From positions 1-61,837 of the forward strand of contig JALVVK010000015.1 of assembly GCA_027023445.1 (NCBI GenBank): 61,837 nucleotides of DNA. The letters run 5' to 3'. Each line of letters opens with the position of its first letter. Positions within the stretch are counted from its first letter, which is position 1. The notes beneath the pieces are model-generated. The model did no database searches and was not told the DNA's origin. It saw nothing but the letters and a program-made list of their open reading frames with translations. The stretch is from Deltaproteobacteria bacterium (GTDB taxonomy: Bacteria; Desulfobacterota; Dissulfuribacteria; Dissulfuribacterales; JALVPX01). The position numbers were made by a program, and so were the translations under genes. Shown in pieces: positions 52,513 through 61,585 of this stretch.

Positions 52513-53193
52513 TTAACCCACTCTCAGGATGGGCTGTTTTCCATCCATTCGATGAGCCAGGTTCAGCCAGTCGATTTCATGCAGGTTCTGCACAAGACCA
52601 TTCAGGTACCCCATTTTTACGGCCTGCCTGCGTTTCGCCCTGTCCTTTATTCCATGGAAGGGAAGCATTGCATTAATGGCCTTGTTTTTATACCGCTCAA
52701 TGGGGGTGAGAACGTCTTTCCTCCTGGTGTAATAGGGATCTTCTCCAGGAGAGCATGAACGGTTGAACACGTTAAAATGCCTGCATGCCAGGGGCCTCAT
52801 GGCATGGACACCGCATATTCCGTCCAGCAGGAAGGGGCAGGGTTTCCCTGGGTGAAAATCCGTGAGCTGTTTTTTGATTATTCTGCGTTCATCGCCCATT
52901 ATCTTTTCAATGACATACCAGTAAAGACCAACAAGCTCCAGTGGATAAACCGGAATTGTAAAGTGGATTTCGCAACAACTGGAACAGCCCTTTGCGCAGG
53001 CAAGGGTCTCCCCCCTGGCCAGTCTTTTCTTTATTCCCTCATGGATCCCCTTGTCCGCAATATAGTAGGCGTCAAGAAGCATGGAGAGCCATCCCAGCCT
53101 TTCCTCATCATGCGGAAAGGAAAGACGGATTGGCTTTGGCATATCTGTCTTGATTTTTTTATTCATTTTCCCCCCTCCCACACACAATATCAA
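52513..53193 (-). CDS. YkgJ family cysteine-cluster protein
   Basis: CAKGCSSCCEIHFTIPVYPLEL...CPFLLDGICGVHAMRPLACRHFNVFN. Confidence 0.85.
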   Translation of the reverse strand: MILCVGGGKMNKKIKTDMPKPIRLSFPHDEERLGWLSMLLDAYYIADKGIHEGIKKRLARGETLACAKGCSSCCEIHFTIPVYPLELVGLYWYVIEKIMGDERRIIKKQLTDFHPGKPCPFLLDGICGVHAMRPLACRHFNVFNRSCSPGEDPYYTRRKDVLTPIERYKNKAINAMLPFHGIKDRAKRRQAVKMGYLNGLVQNLHEIDWLNLAHRMDGKQPILRVG

Positions 53194-53433
53194 TAGACCC
53201 CATGCCGTCCGGTTTTTGTGCTTCTCTCCTGACCAACCGTAACAGAATGATTAAAAAATATATCAGCGGACGCACAGGCGTACAAGAAGCAAACGCTGAT
53301 GAAACATTGTCCTCCCAGGCAGGTGTCTGCGTTTACAGATTTTTTAAAAATGATACCATTTAATTGGATACATCTTCCGTGAATGTTTAACTTTATAAAA
53401 TACAGGGGAAAATGGCGTTTTCGGAGGCAATCC

Positions 53434-54138
53434 ATGGAAACTGATATCAGTAAGGCCCTGACCTACCAGGTAAAAAGGGAAATAGCCGAGAGGTACTTTG
53501 GTTACAGGAAGATTATCGAGGAGGACAAGGAAAATCTGAACACCATGCTGAAAGACCTCCGGCGCTTTTACGAGGAAAGGGTGGGGGTGGATTTTATAAG
53601 GATCTACGTGCTGTTAAAGAACAGGGATCTTATCCGCTCATTTCTGGATATTCTGGGCTGGCCTGAGGGTGAGATCCCGTTTTACGATGATTATATTGTC
53701 CACTCCCCTACCATAAAAGAAAAACTTTTGAAAGGGCTGGAGCCCCATGGATGGACATACAGGGGAAGACTCGTCAACCTGCTCGCGGACTGTTATAAGA
53801 AATTGTTTGATGATATCGTTTCTTATCAGGACAGATATGAGGAATGTCTTGAAGAGGCAAAGATAATTAACGAAGAGATACGCCAGTTTAAGGAGAATTT
53901 TTCCCTGGATGAAATCCTGGGCTTTATAGGAGGCCTGGACAGGCACGATGATCTGGCGGGCGCCCTTGGAGAGAATATTCCTGTGGGGCACATGCAGGAG
54001 CTGGCTGAAAAACTCATAATTGAACCTGTGGACACGGAGTGTATAGGCCCCAGGCCGCCGATTCTTCCGCCACTGAAAAAAATAAAAGGCAGACTCAAGG
54101 AGCTTGTAGCTAAAGCGGAGGAGACTTTTACCCTGTGA
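53434..54138 (+). CDS. Hypothetical protein
   Basis: Long ORF with plausible start METDISKALTYQVKREIAERYFGY; no family recognised. Confidence 0.7.
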   Translation: METDISKALTYQVKREIAERYFGYRKIIEEDKENLNTMLKDLRRFYEERVGVDFIRIYVLLKNRDLIRSFLDILGWPEGEIPFYDDYIVHSPTIKEKLLKGLEPHGWTYRGRLVNLLADCYKKLFDDIVSYQDRYEECLEEAKIINEEIRQFKENFSLDEILGFIGGLDRHDDLAGALGENIPVGHMQELAEKLIIEPVDTECIGPRPPILPPLKKIKGRLKELVAKAEETFTL

Positions 54139-54178
54139 ATGCAATCAGGAAACAGTAAGAATCGTTTACCTTCAGGAG

Positions 54179-55324
54179 ATGTTTATGACCGCGGATAAAG
54201 ATAAAATCACCTTTCCTTTTGAGCACCTGTGGAACGTGGTGCCGGTAAAAGTTCCGGGCAACACCTATGAGATCCTCATAGGCCCTGGAATTCTCACTGA
54301 ACTTGCCGGAGATCTTGGAGAACTCAATCTCTCTGATCATTACATCATAGTGACGGATTCAAATGTGCGGGATCTGTTGGGTGAGGATCTGCTTTCATTT
54401 TTGAGGGCCGGGGGACTGCGCGTGGAGATGATTTCATTTGAGGCGGGGGAAGAATCCAAGCATATGGGCACGGTAACAGACCTGGCAAGGCAAATGGTGG
54501 CCCTTGGGGCCGACAGGAATACCGTGGTGCTTGCCCTTGGAGGAGGAGTGGCCGGAGACGTAGCCGGATTTCTTGCCTCGATCTATATGCGTGGAATACG
54601 CTTTGTGCAGCTTCCAACCACCCTTCTTGCCCAGGTGGACAGTTCTGTTGGAGGAAAAACAGGGGTTGATCTTCCGGAGGGCAAGAATCTTCTTGGCACC
54701 TTCTGTCAGCCTGAAAGGGTTTACGCGGACATTGGCGTGCTTTCCACATTGCCTGCGACTGAAATCAGGAACGGTTTGGCAGAGGTAGTCAAATACGGAA
54801 TGATTCGCAGCCCGGGACTCTTCAGACTTCTTGAGGAAAGGTGGTGGGATGTTGTCAACCTTGATCCGGAGGTTACAGCGGATATTGTGGCGCAGTCATG
54901 CCGGATCAAGGCAGAGGTGGTAGCTGCGGATGAAAAGGAAGGCGGGCTTCGCAGGATCCTTAACTTTGGCCATACCATTGGACACGCCATAGAAGCGGCG
55001 GCAAATTTCCAGATTCCCCACGGAGAGGCGGTCGCCATAGGGATGGTCGTCATATCAAGGCTTTCCGCGAAAAAAGGCATTATGCCGCAAGAAGATGTCA
55101 CGCGTCTCGAAAATCTTCTTGAAAAATTCGGCCTGCCGACCAGGATTCCCGACTATCTTTCCACAGATGAACTTCTGGAGTTGATATTACATGATAAAAA
55201 GAAGATCGCCGGGAAGGTCCACTTTGTCCTGTGCAAAGGAATAGGGGAAACCTTGATTACAGATGATGTAGAGACTAAAGAGCTTAAAATGCGGGACGTG
55301 ATGCTTCAGGAGACCAGTCGCTGA
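54179..55324 (+). CDS. aroB: 3-dehydroquinate synthase
   Basis: VLALGGGVAGDVAGFLASIYMRGIRFVQLPTTLLAQVDSSVGGKTGVDLPEGKNLLG. Confidence 0.97.
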   Translation: MFMTADKDKITFPFEHLWNVVPVKVPGNTYEILIGPGILTELAGDLGELNLSDHYIIVTDSNVRDLLGEDLLSFLRAGGLRVEMISFEAGEESKHMGTVTDLARQMVALGADRNTVVLALGGGVAGDVAGFLASIYMRGIRFVQLPTTLLAQVDSSVGGKTGVDLPEGKNLLGTFCQPERVYADIGVLSTLPATEIRNGLAEVVKYGMIRSPGLFRLLEERWWDVVNLDPEVTADIVAQSCRIKAEVVAADEKEGGLRRILNFGHTIGHAIEAAANFQIPHGEAVAIGMVVISRLSAKKGIMPQEDVTRLENLLEKFGLPTRIPDYLSTDELLELILHDKKKIAGKVHFVLCKGIGETLITDDVETKELKMRDVMLQETSR

Positions 55325-55395
55325 AATCTCCGCACAGGATGCCCGGTTGTTTGCCTCATCTTGGGTTCCTTGTTGGACATGGTTTCTGTACAGGA

Positions 55396-55593
55396 TCAGG
55401 GGAGGGACCTGATCTTCCAGTGGCCGGAAATCCAGATGCCCTTCCAGTTATAATGACCTGGAATCCATATCCTGGCATATCCGTACCTGCATCTGTGGGC
55501 CCTGATCCGGCGAGGCTGAGACACTATCACGGTGCATGCCTGAAAAGCCAGGGTGAGACATAAAAGCGCCATGATTAAAACGGATTTTTTCAC
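55396..55593 (-). CDS. Small lipoprotein of YXWGXW-repeat type (GTG start after AGGAGG)
   Basis: VKKSVLIMALLCLTLAFQAC lipobox-like; IWIPGHYNWKGIWISGHWK. Confidence 0.65.
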   Translation of the reverse strand: MKKSVLIMALLCLTLAFQACTVIVSQPRRIRAHRCRYGYARIWIPGHYNWKGIWISGHWKIRSLP

Positions 55594-55923
55594 AATAGTT
55601 ACCTCCTGTTGAGCCTTTTTATGAGGCCTTGGCCGACAGGCACGTCCACCTGCCGGGAAGGCATTCACAGGGTCTGTGTCTTTTATCTGTTACTTTTGAT
55701 TCCATCCCTTTTCATCCCTTGGTTTGTCATCATGTCGTGTAAGATCCGGCATTTTTATTATTTAGCTGATTATTTCATTATGCCATATAGTGTCGCGTCC
55801 GGACATGAAAGACTTGTTCGGTAAATTATACGGAAATAACGAGTGTGGATGCGTATGCAGGATTATAATTAACATCCCATAATTTTTCTATCTGGCAGGG
55901 CGGATAAAGGGAAAATTTCCTTA

Positions 55924-55951
55924 TTGACAGGAAGTTTTTTCTGTATAAAAT
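55924..55951 (+). promoter_or_regulatory. Candidate sigma70-type promoter upstream of the DUF2589-like locus
   Basis: TTGACA followed at a 16-nt spacer by TAAAAT (TATAAAAT). Confidence 0.4.
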
Positions 55952-56100
55952 CTTTTTATGTGTCTTTTATGTCTTTCTGACATCTCCTGTTTGTCAAAGG
56001 CCTCCGCCTTTTTGTGGATTACAGGTCTGGTGGCGCTTTGTGATTTTCCGGAGTTTTTTATGCCTGAGTTTTTCCCCTACCGCTTCAAGGAGGCCTCTAA

Positions 56101-56628
56101 ATGGCAGACCAGGTATCCCTTGACAACCTGATCGAAGGACTTGCCGGTGCTGTGGTAGAGGCTCAGCGCCGTATCGAATCCCGTCAGATCGAGAATCTGC
56201 AAGGTTTTTTTGATAAACATAACCGGCCCAGGGCCATTAATATAAGAGTGCCGTCTCTTGATCCCAACGCAAAGCCGGGACAGGATGATATCTACAGGGT
56301 TCCTCTCCTGCCGCTTGTCGCAAGCAGCCTGCTGAAAATTAAAGAGGTGGAGATCAGCTTTGATGCGGATCTCCTGAGCCTGGAAGATGAAGAAAAGGAG
56401 AAAGTAAGGGAGGCGGAAAACGTGGAGGATGAGTCAGAGGGCACAGCCCATAGGGGGGTGGGGAAAAAGAGGTCCATCAACGTGGATGTGCGTGGAGGAA
56501 TGTTTAGGCGAAAGGCCGGGGGGGTTCATGTGGTTCTTAAGGTGGAGGGAAGGGAGCCCTCCGAGGGTATGGCCCGGCTTATTGACCGGCTTATACAGTC
56601 CCAGGGTGTAGTAAAAATACCGGAATAA
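56101..56628 (+). CDS. DUF2589-like protein (paralog A)
   Basis: YRVPLLPLVASSLLKIKEVEISFDADLL and GVHVVLKVEGREPSEGMARLIDRLIQ resemble paralog B; RBS GGAGG. Confidence 0.75.
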   Translation: MADQVSLDNLIEGLAGAVVEAQRRIESRQIENLQGFFDKHNRPRAINIRVPSLDPNAKPGQDDIYRVPLLPLVASSLLKIKEVEISFDADLLSLEDEEKEKVREAENVEDESEGTAHRGVGKKRSINVDVRGGMFRRKAGGVHVVLKVEGREPSEGMARLIDRLIQSQGVVKIPE

Positions 56629-56690
56629 ATATGTGGTCAGGTATATGAAAAGCGTCGGACAAGAACATTTAAAGGAAGGAGGAAAACAGC

Positions 56691-57386
56691 ATGGCAAATG
56701 AATTAGTCAACATGTCGGATCAATTCCAGGGGCTTCCCATGGACAGCCTGATAGGAGGGCCTCTGGCCGCGGCCTGCGAGGCTCAGTTGAAACTGGCCAA
56801 TGCTACCGCGGATTTTATCAGGGTGGTTGGTTTCCTGCCTCCTGAAAAACCGGATCCCAACGACCCGAATGCCGTGGGAGACACGAGAACCGCGACTTTC
56901 AGGTTCAAGCGTCCTGTTGAGGTGCCGGCACCTCCGGGCGCGGATCTGACCGCGGGTGAACTGCCCGTGCCGACCATACACGAAGAAAAAGTGGAAATGG
57001 AGGTGCCCCTGCTGGCCATTGTAAAGGTGCCTGCCCTGAGCATCACATCGGTTGATATCACCTTTGACATGGAGGTTAAATCCTCGTTTTCCACATCCAC
57101 AAAGATTGCGGCAGAGGCCTCCATGAAGGGGGGGATTACCGCGGGCTACCCGCCGTTCATAAGCGCTCATGTCAGCATCCAGGGATCAGTGTCAACTCAT
57201 AAGGAAAATACTCGTTCATCAGACAATTCGGCTAAATATCACGTGGAGGTACATGCCGAGGATTCAGGAATGCCCGAGGGTCTGGCCAGGGTGATGGATA
57301 TCCTTCAGACTGCTATAGCCCCCAAGAATATCGAACGTCAGGGGAGTAAATCTAACCCGTCGCCCGCTGCCCCAACTTCTCCCTGA
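56691..57386 (+). CDS. DUF2589 domain protein (paralog B)
   Basis: GLPMDSLIGGPLAAACEAQLKLANATADFI...EVPLLAIVKVPALSITSVDITFDMEVKS; RBS GGAGG. Confidence 0.85.
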   Translation: MANELVNMSDQFQGLPMDSLIGGPLAAACEAQLKLANATADFIRVVGFLPPEKPDPNDPNAVGDTRTATFRFKRPVEVPAPPGADLTAGELPVPTIHEEKVEMEVPLLAIVKVPALSITSVDITFDMEVKSSFSTSTKIAAEASMKGGITAGYPPFISAHVSIQGSVSTHKENTRSSDNSAKYHVEVHAEDSGMPEGLARVMDILQTAIAPKNIERQGSKSNPSPAAPTSP

Positions 57387-57400
57387 GGGGGATAAGGGTG

Positions 57401-57490
57401 ATGGATAAAGCAAAGGAACAGGCGCTCGCCTCCCTTGCGTACCATTTAGATATAGTCCGAACATGGCAGGGAACGGACGTTCATGTTTGA
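57401..57490 (+). CDS. Candidate micro-ORF, 29 aa
   Basis: MDKAKEQALASLAYHLDIVRTWQGTDVHV; GAGGGG upstream; overlaps ORF starting at 57483. Confidence 0.35.
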   Translation: MDKAKEQALASLAYHLDIVRTWQGTDVHV

Positions 57491-57737
57491 TCTGACAGAT
57501 ATTCGCTTTGTGAAGCGTATTTCCGTGGGCACAAGCAATCCTGCGCGCGTACTCACGGAAGAGGAGATCCAGAGCGCGGTGAACCTTCTAAACCGATGTC
57601 TGTCAGGTACCCCTAGGGGCACGATCATCGGTATTGAAAAGAGCTTCAGGGTGTTGAACATAGGCGAGCACCAGGCTGTTCTGCAATGGATTGTCTATCA
57701 TGTTGGATTTCCAAGAAAACCCGCATGGCTTGATTGA
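57483..57737 (+). CDS. Small hypothetical protein (84 aa) in DUF2589-like locus
   Basis: ORF MFDLTDIRFVKRISVGTSNPARVL...; start overlaps the preceding micro-ORF. Confidence 0.6.
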   Translation: MFDLTDIRFVKRISVGTSNPARVLTEEEIQSAVNLLNRCLSGTPRGTIIGIEKSFRVLNIGEHQAVLQWIVYHVGFPRKPAWLD

Positions 57738-57797
57738 CATATTCCGCTTTTGATGGCTTTGAATTTGAATTGTTCATCAAGCAATGTTGTTTAAGGG

Positions 57798-57858
57798 TCG
57801 AGGTGTTTGAGATTCATAACCTTTTTCCAGGCATTTTAAGCGCATTATCCTGGATAAT
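57798..57858 (-). repeat. Degenerate partial element B end
   Basis: CCAGGCATTTTAAGCGCATTATCCTGGATAA resembles CTCAGGCATTTGAAGTGCATAACCCGGGATAA of copy 2. Confidence 0.45.
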
Positions 57859-57918
57859 TAGGGTTAAATAAATAATCAGGGTAAATCCCTGCCTGTATGC
57901 CAGAGGGGGCGTGTTGGC

Positions 57919-58551
57919 ATGAACATAAAAGGAGAGACGGAAGGCCTTGATTTAGATAGCCTTACAGATACGCTGCGCAACGCATTATCCGGTGCGAACC
58001 GTACTCTTCTGGCAGACCAGGAATCCGCCTTGCGGCGAATAATTGACGTAGGTGAAGACGGTGAGCCTGAATATATTACATGGCTCTGTTCCGTTGCCTC
58101 GCGGGACGGGCAAGACCAAAATTACGAAATGTTGCGCATGCCCATATCCGCCCTCAGAAGTGGAGACGTCATGGGCATTTCGGAACTATCTGTGGAGGTT
58201 GACTGCGTAACGGAGCACCCCCGTCAGGAAGAAGAAAAAGGCCTGGTCGAGCCATCCAGGTTGATACCTCTTTTAACAGGGAAGAAACGGCGTGGGGCGG
58301 CCGTGCGACATGTGAAAATTGCCCTTAAGGGCCCGGATGGAGCCGAGGGGAGTATTCGGATTGAAGAAGATTATCCCAAACCAGGGATTTTGTCTGTTTC
58401 AGAAGGTGATGAAGGACAAAACAGAGTCGGGGAGGAGCAATATGGATTTTTCAAGGGACAGTTACTGCCGTATTTTTGTCATCTGTATCATGTGGTTATT
58501 TCTTTCCTCCGCAGGCTTATGCGTTGCAGGGACCGCCCGCTGCGACCTTAA
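57919..58551 (+). CDS. Divergent DUF2589-like protein (paralog C)
   Basis: LRMPISALRSGDVMGISELSVEVDCVTE and VRHVKIALKGPDGAEGSIRIEE align with motifs in A and B. Confidence 0.6.
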   Translation: MNIKGETEGLDLDSLTDTLRNALSGANRTLLADQESALRRIIDVGEDGEPEYITWLCSVASRDGQDQNYEMLRMPISALRSGDVMGISELSVEVDCVTEHPRQEEEKGLVEPSRLIPLLTGKKRRGAAVRHVKIALKGPDGAEGSIRIEEDYPKPGILSVSEGDEGQNRVGEEQYGFFKGQLLPYFCHLYHVVISFLRRLMRCRDRPLRP

Positions 58552-58882
58552 ATCGGCAAACCTTGCCGGCAACTGGAAGGGCGTTTTGATTGAATCCGGC
58601 GGAGACCGTATTCCAGTTGATCTGCATGTGACCACGGAAAGAGATGAACCTGGATGCGAGCTGGATTATGGTCCTGATCGCAACTGTTCCCTGGAAGCAG
58701 TGGGTGCCGGTTCCGACGAGAAGACCTTCTACTTCAGGTTCAAGGACAGCGACGGCGGATGGTGTGACCGTTTGATAAACGGAAAGATGTCTCTTGAGAT
58801 AAAAGACCGCAATACCCTGGATCTTGATGTGCAAAACGCCAGTGGGTCGGTCAACGAATCCGTTGAGCTGAAAAGAAAATGA
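58442..58882 (+). CDS. Predicted exported hypothetical protein
   Basis: Signal peptide-like MDFSRDSYCRIFVICIMWLFLSSAGLCVAGT; RBS GGGAGGAG; overlaps 57919..58551 by 110 bp. Confidence 0.65.
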   Translation: MDFSRDSYCRIFVICIMWLFLSSAGLCVAGTARCDLKSANLAGNWKGVLIESGGDRIPVDLHVTTERDEPGCELDYGPDRNCSLEAVGAGSDEKTFYFRFKDSDGGWCDRLINGKMSLEIKDRNTLDLDVQNASGSVNESVELKRK

Positions 58883-58940
58883 TCCCGGGTGCGGAGGGAA
58901 GGATTGTGGCCTGTCAGTTGCCGGGTATTCACAGGCCAAA

Positions 58941-59110
58941 TTTCATGCTGAGTGGTGCTTCGCACCCTTGGCCATGAAAATGTTGAATGATAAATGGTGA
59001 ATTGTAGATTGTGGCAAACAGATTTTTATTAAATTCAGAAAGATATAACAACCTGGCATCTCAACTGAAACATTCAGAATTTATCATTTAACATTGCGTT
59101 TTTATGGTAA
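58941..59110 (-). repeat. Repeat A copy with REP-like hairpin
   Basis: Reverse complement matches 48911-49072 over most of its length. Confidence 0.75.
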
Positions 59111-59896
59111 ATTTTCAGTGGACGCGCTTGATGCCTGCCCGTTCGGTATTTCCTGCCCGGAAATGGGATGATTTGCCGGGCTGAAAACAAATATATCCCC
59201 GCCCGCCTCATCCTGGTGCACCCTGGCCATGCCCTGTTTAACCATCTCCAGAAGGGCCAGGAATGTCACTATTACCGCCTCCAGGTCTTCCCATGGCATA
59301 AATTCGAACAGGCTTATCCTGCCCGCCAGGGAAAGCTCTCTGCCAATGGCATCTATTCGCTCGGCCATACTGATTCTCGCCTTGGCAATCTTTATGGTCT
59401 GCGCCAGGTCTTTTGCGCTTATCACCGTTTTCAGGGCGTCAATAAGGCCTATTAAATCAGCGCATACCGGGATGTCCTCCGGAAGATCATCTCCCTGGGT
59501 CTGTCCCGAGAGAAATGGCGCCGCCACATCCGGCAGGAATATTTCCCGCCCCAGCAGGGGATATTCGGCCAACTCTCTGGCGGTCTGTCTTATTTTTACC
59601 AGTTCCTGCAGGGGTCGGACTATCTCCAGCCGCGGATCGTCTTCAGGGTCCAGCGGCTCTGGCTTTGGAAGCAGGGTAGCGGATTTTATGTGTAGCAGTG
59701 TGGCTGCCATGGCCAGATATTCGCCGGCAACGGCTATATCCAGGGCCTTCATGAATTCCAGATAATTCAGGTACTGGGATGTGATCAGCGCTATGGGGAT
59801 GTCTGATATTTCGATACGGTTTTTCTGTATCAGGTGCAGGAGCAGGTCTAACGGGCCCTCAAAGGCCTCAATTCTTATCCGGCATTGGGGTTCCAA
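59102..59896 (-). CDS. scpA: Segregation and condensation protein A
   Basis: FEGPLDLLLHLIQKNRIEISDIPIALITSQYLNYLE, AGEYLAMAATLLHIKSATLLP. Confidence 0.95.
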   Translation of the reverse strand: MEPQCRIRIEAFEGPLDLLLHLIQKNRIEISDIPIALITSQYLNYLEFMKALDIAVAGEYLAMAATLLHIKSATLLPKPEPLDPEDDPRLEIVRPLQELVKIRQTARELAEYPLLGREIFLPDVAAPFLSGQTQGDDLPEDIPVCADLIGLIDALKTVISAKDLAQTIKIAKARISMAERIDAIGRELSLAGRISLFEFMPWEDLEAVIVTFLALLEMVKQGMARVHQDEAGGDIFVFSPANHPISGQEIPNGQASSASTENLP

Positions 59897-60882
59897 AGGG
59901 CGCTCCGCACCTGGCTCATGGTAGATTTGGCCACCTGGGCGGCCCTGGCGCCGCCGTCTTCCAGTATGGATTCAACCCTTCCCGGTTCGTCTGAAAGGCT
60001 TTGCCTCTTTTCCCATATAGGCTCAAGCGCCCTGACCACTGCCTCGGCCAGCTCTTTTTTGCATGCAACGCATCCAAGTTTGGCTGCCTTGCAGTCCCGG
60101 ACGATCTCCCGGTTCCGCTCATCCGGCATGTACAGCCTGTGGAGGTTGAATGCAACGCATCTGTTTTCCGGGTCTCCCGGATCGGAACGCCTGGGTCTCT
60201 CCACGTCTGTTACATAGGAGGATACCTTTTGTCTGACCACATCCGGGCTGTCAGAAAGGAATATGGAATTGCCGTAGCTTTTGCTCATCTTCCGGCCGTC
60301 AATCCCGGGCAGTTTGGGTACCTCTGCGAGGAGCCCTTCCGGGATGGGGAAAACCTCTCCGTACAGGTAGTTGAAGCGCCTTGTAATCTCCCTTGTGAGT
60401 TCGATATGCGGGAGCTGGTCAACGCCAACCGGGACCTTGTTCGCCTTGTACATGATGATGTCGGCGGCCTGAAGCACCGGGTAGCCTAAAAAGCCATAGG
60501 TGGCGAGATCACGTTCCTTGAGCTGCTGCTGCTGTTCCTTGTATGTGGGGTTTCGTTCCAGCCAGGAAACGGGTGTGATCATGGAGAGCAGGAGATGCAG
60601 CTCCGCGTGTTCCTTTATGGCGGACTGGACGAAGAGTGTGACCTTGGCCGGATCAATGCCTACCGCCAGCCAGTCCAGGACCATGTCATATATGTTTGCC
60701 GGGATATCAGAGGGGTGTTCGTAGTTGGTTGTCAGCGCGTGCCAGTCAGCCACGAAGAAAAAGCAGTTGTACTCATCCTGAAGGCGTCTCCAGTTTTCAA
60801 GAACTCCGTGAAGATGCCCGAGATGAAGCTTGCCCGAGGGCCGCATTCCGCTCAGTACTCTCTGTTTTCCCTCTTTGTCCAT
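59875..60882 (-). CDS. trpS: Tryptophanyl-tRNA synthetase
   Basis: VLSGMRPSGKLHLGHLHGVLENW, LPHIELTREITRRFN, GRKMSKSYGNSI. Confidence 0.96.
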   Translation of the reverse strand: MDKEGKQRVLSGMRPSGKLHLGHLHGVLENWRRLQDEYNCFFFVADWHALTTNYEHPSDIPANIYDMVLDWLAVGIDPAKVTLFVQSAIKEHAELHLLLSMITPVSWLERNPTYKEQQQQLKERDLATYGFLGYPVLQAADIIMYKANKVPVGVDQLPHIELTREITRRFNYLYGEVFPIPEGLLAEVPKLPGIDGRKMSKSYGNSIFLSDSPDVVRQKVSSYVTDVERPRRSDPGDPENRCVAFNLHRLYMPDERNREIVRDCKAAKLGCVACKKELAEAVVRALEPIWEKRQSLSDEPGRVESILEDGGARAAQVAKSTMSQVRSALWNPNAG

Positions 60883-60946
60883 AAATATCTACCTCTTTGC
60901 GGAGTTATGGATTCCCCTGGTGCCCGGGGGGCTGGGCACTGCCGGT

Positions 60947-61585
60947 TCAGGCGCCCAGCAGTAACCGGTTAATAAACACGATCAGCGGGACTATAATCCG
61001 GCTGGTAACCCCTGTAAAGACGAGCAGAAGAATCAGCAGGAAGCCGTATCGTTCAAACTGCGCGTATCGGAATGCCAAGTCCCTGGGTAACATCCCCTCA
61101 AGCACCTTACTGCCGTCCAGGGGCGGGATGGGAAGCAGGTTGAATACCGCGAGCCCGATGTTGATCTGAACGCTGACATAGGCCATATATATCAGGGGCG
61201 TTAGCACGTAACCCTCTATGCCTGTAAAATAGCCATAGCCTCCGAGCAGATTCCGGAGAAGAAACGCGCTGGCTGCCGCAACCAGCATGTTCGCCCCGGG
61301 GCCTGCGAGAGATACCCATATCATGCCCTTTCTGGGATTTTTGAAATACATGGGATTGATTGGCACGGGCCGTGCCCATCCAATGGTCTGGGTCAGGAAA
61401 AATACCATGGTGCCCACCGGGTCCAGATGTTTGATCGGGTTCATGGTAAGCCGTCCGTGCATCTTTGCCGTGGGGTCGCCAAGGCGATAGGCCACCCATC
61501 CATGGGCCAGTTCGTGTATGGTCACCGCGAAGAGGATTGGAGGGGTGAGTATGGCTATCTTTTGTATAATCGATCCTATATCCAA
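60947..61585 (-). CDS. Site-2 protease family (M50) membrane peptidase
   Basis: VTIHELAHGWVAYRLGDPTAKMHGRLTMNPIKHLDPVGT; FNLLPIPPLDGSKVL. Confidence 0.94.
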   Translation of the reverse strand: MDIGSIIQKIAILTPPILFAVTIHELAHGWVAYRLGDPTAKMHGRLTMNPIKHLDPVGTMVFFLTQTIGWARPVPINPMYFKNPRKGMIWVSLAGPGANMLVAAASAFLLRNLLGGYGYFTGIEGYVLTPLIYMAYVSVQINIGLAVFNLLPIPPLDGSKVLEGMLPRDLAFRYAQFERYGFLLILLLVFTGVTSRIIVPLIVFINRLLLGA

